From Aegilops tauschii subsp. strangulata (taxonomy: Eukaryota; Streptophyta; Magnoliopsida; Poales; Poaceae): DNA of 64,000 nucleotides. Below, one piece after another: positions 10,885 to 21,211 of the stretch. Position 1 is the first letter of the stretch, and each line of letters begins with the position of its first letter. The stretch covers positions 158,597,148 to 158,661,147 of the forward strand of contig NC_053040.3 in assembly GCF_002575655.3 (NCBI RefSeq), in the 5' to 3' direction. The notes under the pieces are model-generated. The model searched no databases and was not told where the DNA came from. It saw only the letters and a list, made by a program, of their open reading frames with translations. The position numbers and the translations under genes are program-made.

Positions 10885-13289
10885 TGCCCTGTGGCACCCC
10901 GATCCGCATGGAGTAGCGGGCCTTCGCACGTCAGCCCAGGATAACACCTGATGCACGACAGGTCCATAATACAGCATTCCAGGTACAAAAATATTCATCA
11001 AGTACATGTATATGAGATTACATCATTGATGAATACAATTATCTGGCATAGCCCTAAGGCTATTAAATGACAGCGGAAGTCTGATAAAAATGGCGGCGGA
11101 AGTCTTGGTTTGGCAGCATAACAACTCTGGCTGGGCTCCACAACTCACAGGACTGGCAAGATTACGGCCTAGCACGACGGATCAAGCGAGCAATACGGGT
11201 ACGACCTACAAAACTGGCATGACACGCCAGGTCAGTACATTGAATGTACTTGCAAGACAACCAAATACATAGCATCCAAACAAGCTGCAGACAAAGCAAG
11301 AAGCAAGCACATGCAACACCCTATCTCATATCAATTACTAAACATGGCATGATAAAAATCAACTAAGCATGAACAAAATCATAACATCTACTAACATGGC
11401 AATGACATGGCATATCAGAACATGATTATAACATTGTAATAGCAAAACATAGAATTTTATCTCAATCATGGCATAACTTAACATGTCAATCAAAGCATAG
11501 CATGGCATCAAGAAACTATGCTGAAAATAAACTACCAATAATATCCAATGCAGACATAGCATGTTTACATTATGCCACCATCTTCGGTTCTATCATGGTT
11601 CTTTTAAATGCAAATAATGATATATTATTCCAGCAATGCAACCAAACTTGTGCACCGAGTCCCTCGGACTCTCTTATCAACTGTGATCATCTCTGGATCA
11701 CAAACACACCACCAAAGTGGTCTTTCTCAAGAACAACTCGTGATCCTTACGGCGATCACAACCACGACCAACACTTGGTCTCCAATCGTGATCCTTACGG
11801 CGATCACAACCACGACCAATATTTGGCCCGTGATCCTTACGGCGATCACAACCACTTATCTCATCATCAAAATATCATCGTGACTCCTCACGACTATCTC
11901 ATAGTTCAAGAACCATATTCTTGTTATCACATATTTATTTACCAACTTAATTATTTCGGTTTGTCCTCCATTTCGACCAAGACCTGATAGTGGGACCTAC
12001 TACGAACTGTTGCTATCGATAGACTTTATACACTCTGCAGAGGTAGCACACTGTACCCACACCACGGAACCCATGGCCTCGTCATCCCATTCGAGTGGAC
12101 CAATGGCATTCCAACGAAACCAACCTACTGCCATGACGCTCTCCCGGCCACTCCGACCCAATCCCCAACGGGCTAGTCCTGGGTGGCCCCGTGTCTACCA
12201 AAGACACCCCGACCACCGTCGTGGTCAACTCCCACTCGGGGACTGGTACCAAAAATCTCAAAAACGAGCACACAAGGTTATGTCCGCTTACCTGATCAAG
12301 GTAAGCATGCCCATAACCTTCCCTAGTGGGAGGCACCGGCGAGAGGTCACGAAAATAGCTCGCATTAAGGCCTCCCATAAGGCAAATGTGGCTGCACTGA
12401 AAAAGTTTGGTTTGGCGGCACTATGACTCGATCCCATCAATGACGGAGGAGGTTTGTTATTATTAAGTCATTTTATTTCCTTCTCCATCATCATGAACAT
12501 ATTTAACATGAGTGCAACATGCCGCATGCAAATGCACGAACAAAATATTGAACTCCTCAAGTGCACAACTATGACATAAAGGACACGACAATAGTATATC
12601 AATGGTGCATTACAATCCTCATAACAGTTTATAACGATGACATGCAAATAAAGTAGAGTAGTGGCATGGCATTATTAATAATAACATTCTAATTAACATG
12701 GCAAAGGTATCATGAAACACAAGCATGCAAGATAGGCATAAAGTAATAACTGCCGATGAAAACGATATAAAACAACTGCAACTACACACACACAAGGTGC
12801 AAGCAAAGTCAACATGCAAGTTCGGGGCTCATGATAAGAGGTTTGCTTGCCTGGGGGTCGACAAATACTCCGGGAAGAAGTGCGAAATGATCGCGAAAAG
12901 ATTTGCCGGAAACAGTTCCTTCTCGGAGGGGGCTATTTACGGGCAAGGGCAAAAAGATTATTTTCACTGTGTGAAAATATTATGAAAATGACATCAACGG
13001 AACGGGCTCGACGAAACAAAGACGTGGGCTTTGGATTCACCTCATTTGGAGTTGTGGGTAAAAAGATATGACCGTTTAACTATCAGGGACCAATCTGTAA
13101 AGAAAATCATTACAAACGGGGCCCTAGCAGAAAAACAGATCGCGTCTTTCTCAGAAATACGCTTTCCAAAAAGGAAAGCGCATTCTAACCCGAAGAAGAG
13201 GAAGAATACGCTTTCGGTGATTGAAAGCGCATTATCCAGCAATACGCTTTCGCGTGGGGAAAACGACTTCGCGCCTAGGGCGCGTCCAC

Positions 13290-13721
13290 TTATCCAACTT
13301 GGCGCTCCCCGTCTCGCCGATAGGTGGGGCCCAGAGGCAGGGTCAACGGGGGCGGGGCCCGCCTGGCCTTCTTCTTCCTCACGTTTGGGGTCGAGCGAGG
13401 CAGCGGGAGGGGATCGCCCTGACGGCGATCGCCGGCGCGTCCGGCCACCTCTCGCGATGGCCGACCTACCCACGAGCTCAGGAGAACGAGGCGCGTCTCC
13501 TGGTGGGCTCGGTTGCCGGCGAGGAGCGCGGGAGAAGAAGCAGCAGGGCACGCGGCGGAGAGGGGCTTCGGTGTCTGGTGGGCATGGGGTTCTGGTGGGG
13601 GAAGCGGAGGGGCGGCGAGCCAGGGAGGATCGACGGGGAGTGGCGCGTCCATCCATGGGCTCAGACTGGGCAGGGGACGGCCAGATAGAGAGAATGGCCG
13701 AGGGGGATCGGTGGCGGCCAT
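13290..13721 (-). CDS. LTR-borne proline-rich ORF (143 aa)
   Basis: A GC-rich frame inside the LTR, starting 84 bp downstream of the LTR TATA box, so it would lie in the transcribed part. The same 143-residue frame is open in LTR copy 1 (2546-2977). Copy 2 has a stop after 73 codons (6537-6758). The protein is rich in Pro, Ala and Arg with no motif I know. A second minus-strand frame through the same DNA is open even longer (2298-3173 and 6079-6936), so high GC alone may explain the open frames. It could be a captured first exon or an accident of composition. Confidence 0.3.
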   Translation of the reverse strand: MAATDPPRPFSLSGRPLPSLSPWMDAPLPVDPPWLAAPPLPPPEPHAHQTPKPLSAACPAASSPALLAGNRAHQETRLVLLSSWVGRPSREVAGRAGDRRQGDPLPLPRSTPNVRKKKARRAPPPLTLPLGPTYRRDGERQVG

Positions 13722-13804
13722 TCGGCCATTAAGGGGGATGTGGAGCTCCGAGGCGAGTGGGGAGGCTTTGAGAGGCGTTGTGGCTGCGGAAGAGCTCGAG
13801 GGCT

Positions 13805-13814
13805 CTACTTATAG
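13805..13814 (-). promoter_or_regulatory. LTR TATA box, repeated in all LTR copies
   Basis: Minus strand reads CTATAAGTAG followed by AGCCCTCGAGCTC. Copies lie at 3061-3070, 6842-6851 and 13805-13814. The copy in the 5' LTR would drive the element's transcript. Confidence 0.55.
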
Positions 13815-15823
13815 CCGCGCGAGAGCTCGAGAAGGGGGGCGAGGTGGCACGCAGCGTGCGACGTGTCCGTGCGCCGGCGAGGCCGCAGGCGCGACCAAGG
13901 CTCACGGGGAGGCACGGGAAGGCGACGAGGGGGATCAAGACGAACGCTAGAGGGTCACGGAGACGAGGAAGGCGTGCGGATGAACGGAGAAAGAAGACAT
14001 CGGCGAGGAAGACGACGATGCACGGGAGCGCACTATTCCGGTCGTTGGCACGGCTCTCCGGAGAAGAAAACGAAGGGGGGCAGCGGTCCAGAGGGAAGAC
14101 GACGACGAGGGGGGGGGGGCTACTGGACATTAATGGCGAGGCCAGAGGCGGTCGGGGCAGCGATGCCGACGACCACAGTGGCTAGACCACCGTTTTGTCT
14201 GGTTACACGCGTGGTCACCACTGGCATGGCACGCTCTGGGGTTTTAACTGATGTAAATTCATGTCTACCGCGTAGTCCTTCCAGCGTGGAGTGTTACCAT
14301 GGTGAAAGATCGGGCAGAGACAAATGGAGATGAGTGAAACAAGCTCCACAAGTTTGCTGTTGCAAACTTGGCAACATCCTAGAGATTAAACCAGACAGGG
14401 TAAATGGTAAACTTGATGTTCGGGAGGCTTGGGGTAGAAAGGACTACGGTCCTGGGAGTTTTGAGGTAAAATGGACAACTATTTACCATAGTTGCTATAC
14501 AACCACCAAATCTGACCCAGAAACTGAATCATGATGAAGCACTCACTAGGAGTGATGGATTGAGCTAAATCTTGGCAAATCTTGATGATTTGGACATACA
14601 ATGATGCTGTAAAAAGTTCATACCAAATGGACTCACCAAAATGGTACTTCCTTCACAGCTATCATTTCTGTCCAAAAACTTCAGAAAAATCCTCAGGGCA
14701 ATTGGCTAGATGTAATGAGCCAAAATCTTGTGGATATGGATCATATAGATAGGAAAAGGCCTGTGAAAATTATCAGCCATAATGGAGCAAGATAAAATGC
14801 ACTTGCTTCACAAACTGAAAAATTTGACAGAAACCAAGAGTTGCTCCTGTGCTCACATAGTTCAATGAAATGAACTGAATTTGGGTGGAGGATGATGATT
14901 TGAGATATAGGAGAGGATGGCAAAGTTTCATCCCATTTTGAAACTCTATGAAGGTACTTCCTTCACAAAGTTGCATTCTGGTCATAAACTTTGAAAAATT
15001 GCACAGGGAGCTAGAATGAATGGATTGAGCTCATATTTGGCATCCATGGGTTATTTATCAATGTTAAACACCCTGCCAAAGTTCAGCTCAATTGGATTTA
15101 GGAATAAAGCACTTCCTTTGCAAAATTTCAGAGAAGGCAGAAACTTGCATTGGTCATGCGCCAAATTTTTGAACTGAAGAACATGATATTAGGTTGGAAC
15201 TAGTGATTATATAGCAAGGAACAGCTCCACAATTTATGTTTGAATTTTCTCTACTATAGAAATAGTAGTTCCTTTGGAAAATTGCAGAAATGCAATATTG
15301 GCATTAAATAGGAAAAGGCAATTTTCCTTATTTATTTATGGCCAATATACTTGCTAGAGCATGAATTAGGCATAAGTATCAACTCCACCAATTCTCATGA
15401 ATTTAGGAGATGGCTAGCTATGCCTTTGGATTTTATTCCTCAGAAAGGCAAGAAAAGGAATAAAATCATAATTCAAAAATATTGCATGGGGCTTAGCAAT
15501 ATTTTTGCATATCCAAGGTGCAGAAAGATAGGATGATCTCTGGGAAAAATTGGGAGGATAAACAGATCAAAGAAAATAAGAGCTCCTTTGTATTCACAAA
15601 GGGCATATTCAAATTCCAAAAATTTGGAATTAGGGTTTGAGAGGGTTTGAGCTGATGCGAATGAGGTCTTGCCCAGTGAAAAAGACATGAGCAAGGTTTT
15701 GAAAGGTTGCAAATGACAAAATCTCAGAGTCATCCAGCAAACTCAGGAGGAAATTTTGAAAAATGAGGGCCAGGAAGTTAATAACAGCTCAAAAATTGAT
15801 AACCCAATTTTGGGGCTGTTACA

Positions 15824-15828
15824 ATATG
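15824..15828. repeat. target-site duplication ATATG, right copy
   Basis: Directly follows the LTR terminus (...CTGTTACA) and matches 125-129 exactly. Confidence 0.9.
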
Positions 15829-16501
15829 GCACTGGGTGATACCTCAGTCTATTGGATGTAGAAAACAATTATTTTACAACATGCTCACATGCCACTCTTA
15901 TAATAATCAATGGAAAATAAGCATCCAAAGAAGAGATTTGTAATTGTAGAGCACGAGCGTCTTGGGGGACATTCCCACCAAATATTCGTTAAGAGAGGAA
16001 ACGTGAAACGGCTTGCATGCTATAATCCTAGAATGCCGAGGGTGGCGGTTGTGACGGCAATCATGGAGTGCGCCACGGAGTTGATGGTGGTTGAGATGAC
16101 TGAGCTGCCAATGAGGCACAGGAAGGGTGTGACAAAATTCACGTCGATACCCGATGAGAATGATGCCACAGTCACACTTCAAAACTAGGTTGCGTCGGCG
16201 GAGAGGATGGTTGTGGAGTCCAAGGCCCTAGTCGCATCCTTCCACACTTTTTGCTTGACTCTCCCACTCCCACCCCAACCCAATTCACATTAGACCTTAG
16301 AGATAGGCAAACTGAATAATTGTTAATCCTCCAAACCCATCTAAGGAATAGTTCATCAATGAAGGATCCAACTCTACCTGGATCCAATAATGTTTAACTC
16401 GTATGTAATAATTAATTGATGTCTACATATATCCCGGATTGAATAGTGTTGGATCGAAAAATATCCTTATGGTGTTTTTGTCATAAACACTTGTACGAAA
16501 A
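15829..16501. other. target DNA right of the large-LTR element
   Basis: Continuation of the older DNA that received the insertion. It contains one short open frame (15910-16188, listed separately) and, after it, AT-rich sequence with two GGATCCAA motifs near 16364-16386. I see no element boundary here. Confidence 0.4.
15910..16188 (+). CDS. short hypothetical ORF (92 aa)
   Basis: An open frame with start and stop. The protein is mildly basic with a hydrophobic middle (VAVVTAIMECATELMVVEM). I do not recognise a family, and no promoter or intron is evident. It lies in decayed transposon DNA, so it may be a leftover exon or chance. Confidence 0.2.
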   Translation: MENKHPKKRFVIVEHERLGGHSHQIFVKRGNVKRLACYNPRMPRVAVVTAIMECATELMVVEMTELPMRHRKGVTKFTSIPDENDATVTLQN

Positions 16502-16802
16502 AGCCGGAGCAGGACTTCAAAATGATCAAGGCAGCGATGCTACATGAAGATCTCACCACCAAGGCCGATCTCCCAATAAGACGGACAAGCGAGGCTATAG
16601 TGGCACCCGCTTACGCTAACACCTTGGCCTTCTAGGAGCACCTCTCCATTGAAGCATTCATCGAAGCCAAGCGAGCCAATGATGCCACAAGGGTTGCTTA
16701 TGTGACAAAAAATGCAGGAGAGGGAGCACCCTCCCATAAGCAGGACGGATACTTGGTGCTAGAGATCGATCCCACGACACTGAGGTATCCAACTCTAGTG
16801 AC
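16502..16802 (+). pseudogene. broken open frame of unknown origin
   Basis: One frame stays open for about 100 codons except for a single TAG near 16633. It begins around KPEQDFKMIKAAM and ends near EIDPTTLRYP. Sustained coding character with one stop suggests an old exon. No domain is recognised. Confidence 0.3.
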
Positions 16803-16999
16803 CTCTGGCCCTACTATAGCTTGTTTTGGATCTGGTGAACATGCATATGTTTGGATATATGTTGATCAGAAGATGATTGTTTTATGAGCTCATGGTTCAT
16901 CCTGAGATATTCACTAACATGTGCATGATCAGTGGGTTGATGATGATTTTGGGCCCTCTTGAATAGAGGGACCATAGTATTTGACCGGGATTTAGATAG

Positions 17000-17875
17000 C
17001 GGTGTCAAAAAAAAAACGCGTAGACGGGCTCATGCATCCGCTGTGTCACCTGGGTATGAAGATGAATGTCACTTTGCTGTTCCGCGATGGATTCCGGGCT
17101 CCTGCAGAGGGGAGCTAGGTTTGCGTCAGGATACATGTCGATGTCGAGCCGTCTCGTCTCATCGGTGGTGAAGCTCAAGGTACCAATGACAAACTTCTGG
17201 TCTAGAGCGTACAAGCCTGATGGAGACCCTATCTGTATATGATATCCGGTTGGCGCAACCTGAGCCTGGTGCACTAATTTATGGTAAAGAAAACAACCAA
17301 TGGTCATGATAGGGTGGTGCGCGTGCCGAAAGTAACAAAAGGGATCACACACGAAGTGTTTACCCAAGTTCAGGCCATAGTGTAGGGTTTTCGTTTACTA
17401 CTAGTATGAACTGACTAAATAGGGGAAAAAAGAAGTGATAAATATTTTTGGATTTTCAAAAAAATCAAACACATAAAAGAAACAAAAAAACAAAACACAT
17501 AAAAGAAACAAAAAACAAAACACAGATAAACAAAGAAAATGATGAACATCAACAAGTGTAATGAATGCGTGAACATGAAATGAAATATTAGTGAGAATAC
17601 GTACTCCCCCAAGCTTAGTCTTCTGGCCTAGCTTGGTGTCAACATTGCTGGTCTGGATAGTATCCGTGGTGGAAACTCTGCTTGGCATTATGTGCAGCCT
17701 CCTCAGCGAGGCAAGTGGCCTCCACTACCACATTGTTTGCCTTGGCCTCCTCCAAATAGACAAAATGCCTTAGTTTGTTCTGAGAAAATCAAAGAGAGTA
17801 GGCACAGACAAAAGGATAGAGACATCCTGGTATATTTAAAGACCATTTTAAATTTATACTCATTAGTCCCATACT
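17000..17875 (-). mobile_element. Gypsy fragment: ORF tail and region past the purine-rich motif
   Basis: On the minus strand, about 17830-17640 encodes the C-terminal tail of a wheat Gypsy accessory ORF (SQNKLRHFVYLEEAKANN, an Ala/Glu-rich stretch, then a stop). Next comes the purine-rich motif AAGCTTGGGGGAGTACGTA at about 17600. The same arrangement is seen in the better-preserved element at 33530-33800, which supports the call. The frame has an internal stop. Downstream (17367-17005, minus) is a 120-codon open frame with no motif I know. Confidence 0.55.
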
Positions 17876-18208
17876 CTATAAATTTGTGGCGTTGAGGGAG
17901 CATAGGACCATTGGGTCTAACAAAAATGCCAAGACTCGCACTAAACGAGAAGCATAGATCCTGGCTTTCGATGGTGGTGTGGCGGCCATGGCGGCAGACG
18001 GTGGGGTGGCGGCAACGGCGGGCGGCAACAGCTGCCAACAGGCAGCGGCGGCGGAGCGTGTGGTGGGTGTCCCACGCACACCCAACAGGGACACCACGCG
18101 CACGACACTACGCTGGGGACTGCGCCGCCGCCGCGGTGTAGCCACCCAGCTGGAGCTGTCCTCTGAAGACGACAGAGTGGGTGAGTGACGAGGACAGACC
18201 GGTGCCAT
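17876..18208 (-). CDS. chimeric hypothetical ORF with plant-type promoter
   Basis: Starts at the ATG at 18208 (minus strand), about 85 bp downstream of a clear TATA box at 18291-18297. The protein is 110 residues: Ser/Arg-rich N-terminus, Ala/Pro-rich middle, and a short hydrophobic stretch near the end. I recognise no domain. Its 3' end abuts the Gypsy fragment, so this looks like a promoter and first exon fused to unrelated transposon DNA. Expression is possible but function doubtful. Confidence 0.35.
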   Translation of the reverse strand: MAPVCPRHSPTLSSSEDSSSWVATPRRRRSPQRSVVRVVSLLGVRGTPTTRSAAAACWQLLPPAVAATPPSAAMAATPPSKARIYASRLVRVLAFLLDPMVLCSLNATNL

Positions 18209-18290
18209 TGGTGATTGTGGGAGAAGAAGATGAGATAAGATACAAGGAGGGAGGGGAAAATGCGACGCATGACTCGCCGGCCGTGAGGGT

Positions 18291-18297
18291 TTATATA
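18291..18297 (-). promoter_or_regulatory. TATA box
   Basis: Minus strand reads TGCTATATAAACCCTC, a strong plant TATA context about 85 bp before the ATG at 18208. Confidence 0.45.
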
Positions 18298-18499
18298 GCA
18301 GGCCGGTAAGCATTGGGATTTTGGGGGATTTCACCGAGTCGGGCGGGAAGCTTGTGTGGGAATCTGCGCGGTTGCGTGGGAATGGGCTCACCACCGTTTG
18401 GCCAAAAGAACGCCCCGCGCACTACTCCAGCTTGCGCTCTAAGCCGTCTGCGGCAGCGCGGTGACAAGCCGTCTATGTATTTTTGTGCCAAATTTTGAC

Positions 18500-19084
18500 T
18501 AGATATTTAACTAATAAAATACGAATGCATGTCGCCAGATATTATATCTTTGGATTCGTATTTGAACATAGTTTCCAATTATATAATTTTTGTAACATGC
18601 ATTAACATTTTGTTGGTTAAATTTAAGGTCAAAATATGGCACAGAATATAAACACCACTAATAGACCAAGACACAGGTAGTAGCACACGGCCGCTCTCTA
18701 CGCATCGACGCAATTGCCTGCTGGCTTGCAGACGACCATTTCCTGCGTGTTCAACTGCTCTGTGCGTGTGGTTGCTTGCGCTTGAGGCGGCCGCGGCGCG
18801 CTCTGCTCTCACGTCCCTCCGAGCGCTCTGCCCTCATCCCTCCACGCGCGCTGCCAGTGTTTGGGGCCGGCGCATGATCACGTACATTCGTGTGCATGCG
18901 GTTGCGCCAGGCGCGGCGCCACGATGCAGTTACCGGCTGCAAAAACTGCGATGCCGACGCGCCGAGAATCCTGGCCGTCGGGCCCCCATTTGTTCCTGCG
19001 GCCATTTACCTTCATCTCCCGTGCCACTCGACACAATAAGCACACCCACGACGACACATACAGAGAGGACATCCAGCGGTTCCA
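18500..19084. other. spacer with an AT-rich repeat fragment and a GC-rich leader
   Basis: About 18500-18680 is AT-rich, and a ~100-bp segment of it (18575-18665) recurs in diverged form at 22070-22160. About 18690-19080 is GC-rich and leads into the exonuclease-like frame. No gene is recognised. Confidence 0.4.
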
Positions 19085-19369
19085 ATGGCGCTCCGAGCGG
19101 CCAACAACGACAACGGCGGGCAGTACACTATGCATCACGTAGTGGACACCCACGTGAGGTGGAAGGCCCTCTCGATGGTGTACACGAACGGGCCGGTCTC
19201 GGTGGAGAGCTCCATCCAAACTATGGAGCAAATGCTTGCTGAGGACAAGTACCAAGTGGCCGAATTCGACCTCGAGTACACCATCGGTCGTGCTAGGCAC
19301 GATCAGAAGGTTGCCATCGCCCAGTTGTGCGTGCAACATGACGTCCTCGTCTACAACTACCACCTATGA
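19085..19369 (+). pseudogene. truncated 3'-5' exonuclease-domain gene captured near a CACTA end
   Basis: A 94-codon frame whose second half resembles the start of plant WRN-type 3'-5' exonuclease domains: FDLEYT carries the D-x-E of the Exo I motif, followed by DQKVAIAQLCV and a hydrophobic strand. The remaining Exo II and Exo III motifs are absent, because the frame stops just before the CACTA subterminal repeats begin. This looks like a gene fragment carried inside the CACTA arm. A complete enzyme is ruled out by length. Confidence 0.5.
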
Positions 19370-19950
19370 TTCGTATAGTCACTTATGTAATTGGATGCTC
19401 ATTTCAGTTATATATACATGTGTGTTATTCTTCTGTAGACAAAGCAAATCGCACGGCTTATTATTAGCAATCATCTATGTTATTATTGGTCTTCGCACAC
19501 ATTTCTGATTACGGACATGTTTGCCGCGTATCACACACACCTTGTTCATGAACTGTTTCTGTTGTGTTGGCTCATCGCAAACAGTTCATCCGAGTGAACT
19601 GTATGCCCTCCATCGCACACACCTTGATCTAGCTGACCGTTTCTATTGTGTTGCCTAATCACACATAGTTCATCCTAGTGAATTGTATGCCGTATATCGC
19701 ACACACCCTCATCTGGCTGCCCGTTTCTGTTGTTCTGCCTCATCGCAAACAGTTCTTCTGGATTAACCATTTGCCACGCATCGCATACGCAACTCCAATC
19801 TGAACCATGTTTGATCTCACCGCCATTGCAAACATTTTCCATCTTTTTTGACGGTTTTATTACATCACCGTTTGTGATTAATGCATTGCACACAGTTTCG
19901 TCGAAGGGTCTCTGATTGGACTTTCGCGTTTGGACCATCCTGCGGTAGTG
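19370..19950 (+). mobile_element. right arm and terminus of a CACTA transposon
   Basis: Ends CATCCTGCGGTAGTG at 19950, the inverse of a CACTACCGCAGGATG terminus. Internal to it are about four degenerate ~85-bp direct repeats built on CGCACACACCTTGATCTGGC and CATCGCAAACAGTTC, typical of subterminal transposase sites. The same arm occurs at 31795-32379. The left terminus is not in the window. Confidence 0.7.
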
Positions 19951-20079
19951 AGATTTCAACAAGTGACTATATATGGACCAAAATGAGCGAATCTACAATC
20001 TAAAATATGTCTATATAAATCCGTATGTGGTAGTCCATTTGGAATCTCTAAAAAGACAAATATTTAGGAATGGAGGCAA
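19951..20079 (+). mobile_element. Stowaway MITE (Thalos-like), interrupted by the CACTA insertion
   Basis: From AGATTTCAACAAGTGAC to TTAGGAATGGAGGCAA followed by TA, this matches the Triticeae Thalos-type Stowaway as I remember it, but only from about base 33 onward. The CACTA terminus touches the break exactly. The missing first part should lie at the CACTA's left end, outside this window. Confidence 0.75.
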
Positions 20080-20081
20080 TA

Positions 20082-20569
20082 CTAGTACTACGTGTGGTCT
20101 CCGACCAAGAAGTGGAAGAAGTGGAGTCGCTCTACCATGTTGTTCATGTCCCACTCCTTTCGCTGACGTGTGAGACATCCAGCACATGCCGTGTTTCGCA
20201 CTCCTTCGTCTTAAGAGTTGAAATGCTAGTTTTCATCTAAAATAAAAAAATAGGTATAAATCAGCAGTGATACTATACCATGCGGTTTCCTTGGTCCTCA
20301 AAATCGGAAAGAATACTTTCATTCGCCGACATGTGGGACGTCGACCATCCTGGTCCACTTTCAATGCACGCAGAACTCCAAGGGAGAGTCACCCCGGTTG
20401 TCGAGCCGTAGTAATAATGACTAATGAGCCATCAAATCACAGGCCCAACCTTTCCCACTTTAAGTTGCTTGGACGAAGGAACCATCATGACTTCGTTGAA
20501 TTCCGTTTCTTGAAGGAAACTACTATACCAGCAATACTGCTAGCTACAGTAGTACTATACTCCAGCGGA
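20082..20569. other. spacer without recognised gene
   Basis: No supported ORF. A motif around 20189-20203 (CCGTGTTTCGCACTCC) recurs near 23822-23837, suggesting an old dispersed repeat. Confidence 0.35.
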
Positions 20570-20720
20570 GGCCTCCTTTGGTTCATAGGATAGGAATTTT
20601 ATAGGAATAGGAAAATCATAGGAAGTGAGATGACATGCATCTCAATTACTATAGAGAAAGAGATGCCATTTGATGCATAGGATAGGAATTTTTCCATTGA
20701 GTCCAGGCTCATGTACTGGT
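20570..20720 (+). mobile_element. Tourist/Harbinger-type MITE, incomplete
   Basis: Begins GGCCTCCTTTGGTTCATAGG and contains repeated ATAGGATAGGAATTTT blocks in inverted arrangement, as in a common grass MITE. The expected inverted right terminus (ATGAACCAAA...GGCC) is not visible, so the right end is truncated. The exact end is uncertain. Confidence 0.5.
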
Positions 20721-20824
20721 AAATTGTTCTAAAAACTACAGTAGTAACTAGTACTGGTACATGCTTGTAATTAATTAAACAAACATATGGGCGACACAGA
20801 CACACACACTAAATAGTAGTACTA

Positions 20825-21211
20825 CTACTTCTCACATGCTGACCAGACGTCGTCGTTCTCCTCACCGGCTTTGTCAGTGACACCCCACCGTACTTGGATC
20901 TCCGTCGAGCTCTCCTCAGTAGCGCATGCGTCCTCTTCTTTCTTGCGGCAACGGGACTCTCTTTTCTTGAGTGCTTTCTGCCTTTTCCGCTCCCTCTGTG
21001 CGGCTTTGGCCGCCTCTTGCTCTACCACCAATTCGGCCTTGGCAGCTCCAACGTTCGCCCACGTAGGTGTGAGGTCGCGAGCGGCGATGAACTCGGCACG
21101 GCGTGATGCCATCGCTTCCCTACCATTTTGTGTGCGGTCGTGGGCGGCGAGGAACTCGGCGCGACGGGATGCCATCGCTTCCTTACCGGTTAGTGTGCGG
21201 CGCGGTGGCAT
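20825..21211 (-). CDS. hypothetical Lys/Arg-rich protein with an internal duplication
   Basis: 128 residues from the ATG at 21211 (MPPRRTLTGK); the frame also extends upstream to 21322. It holds two tandem copies of a ~21-residue unit with core EAMASRRAEF. A long charged stretch follows that is probably helical or coiled (AAQRERKRQKALKKRESR, then CRKKEEDAC), and then an acidic tail. The basic run could be a nuclear localisation signal. I do not recognise the family. Neighbours are MITEs and Helitrons, which often lie near genes. No intron is obvious. Confidence 0.4.
   Translation of the reverse strand: MPPRRTLTGKEAMASRRAEFLAAHDRTQNGREAMASRRAEFIAARDLTPTWANVGAAKAELVVEQEAAKAAQRERKRQKALKKRESRCRKKEEDACATEESSTEIQVRWGVTDKAGEENDDVWSACEK

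Larger units (their letters stand above)
8863..10889 (-). mobile_element. internal domain, non-autonomous
   Basis: About 2.0 kb between the polypurine tract and the primer site. No gag, protease, reverse transcriptase or integrase is visible, so movement must have depended on another element. The only long frame is the 222-residue ORF at 9884-10552. About 8863-9880 is AT-rich and holds no recognisable gene. Confidence 0.75.
130..15823 (-). mobile_element. composite large-LTR Gypsy derivative (LARD-like) with three LTRs
   Basis: Read on the minus strand: complete LTR (15823 to 10890), internal domain (10889 to 8849), complete LTR (8848 to 3927), internal remnant (3926 to 3705), truncated LTR (3704 to 130). 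The LTRs start TGTAACAGCCC and end GGTGCCACA. A tRNA-iMet-like primer site follows, and a polypurine tract precedes the middle LTR. LTRs near 4.9 kb with an internal domain of only ~2.0 kb lacking gag-pol fit the non-autonomous LARD class, of which barley Sukkula is the known example; I cannot assign the family. The outer edges share the ATATG TSD. Three LTRs under one TSD point to LTR-LTR unequal recombination followed by deletion. Confidence 0.85.
10890..15823 (-). repeat. LTR copy 3, complete (4.93 kb; 5' LTR)
   Basis: On the minus strand this is the upstream LTR, from TGTAACAGCCCC at 15823 to GGTGCCACA at 10890. It is collinear with copy 2, with scattered substitutions and a few small indels. 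Its outer edge touches the right TSD copy. Confidence 0.85.

Noticed and set aside
15910..16188. Alba-type nucleic-acid-binding protein
   Set aside because: A passing similarity to a hydrophobic stretch only; the expected flanking motifs are absent.
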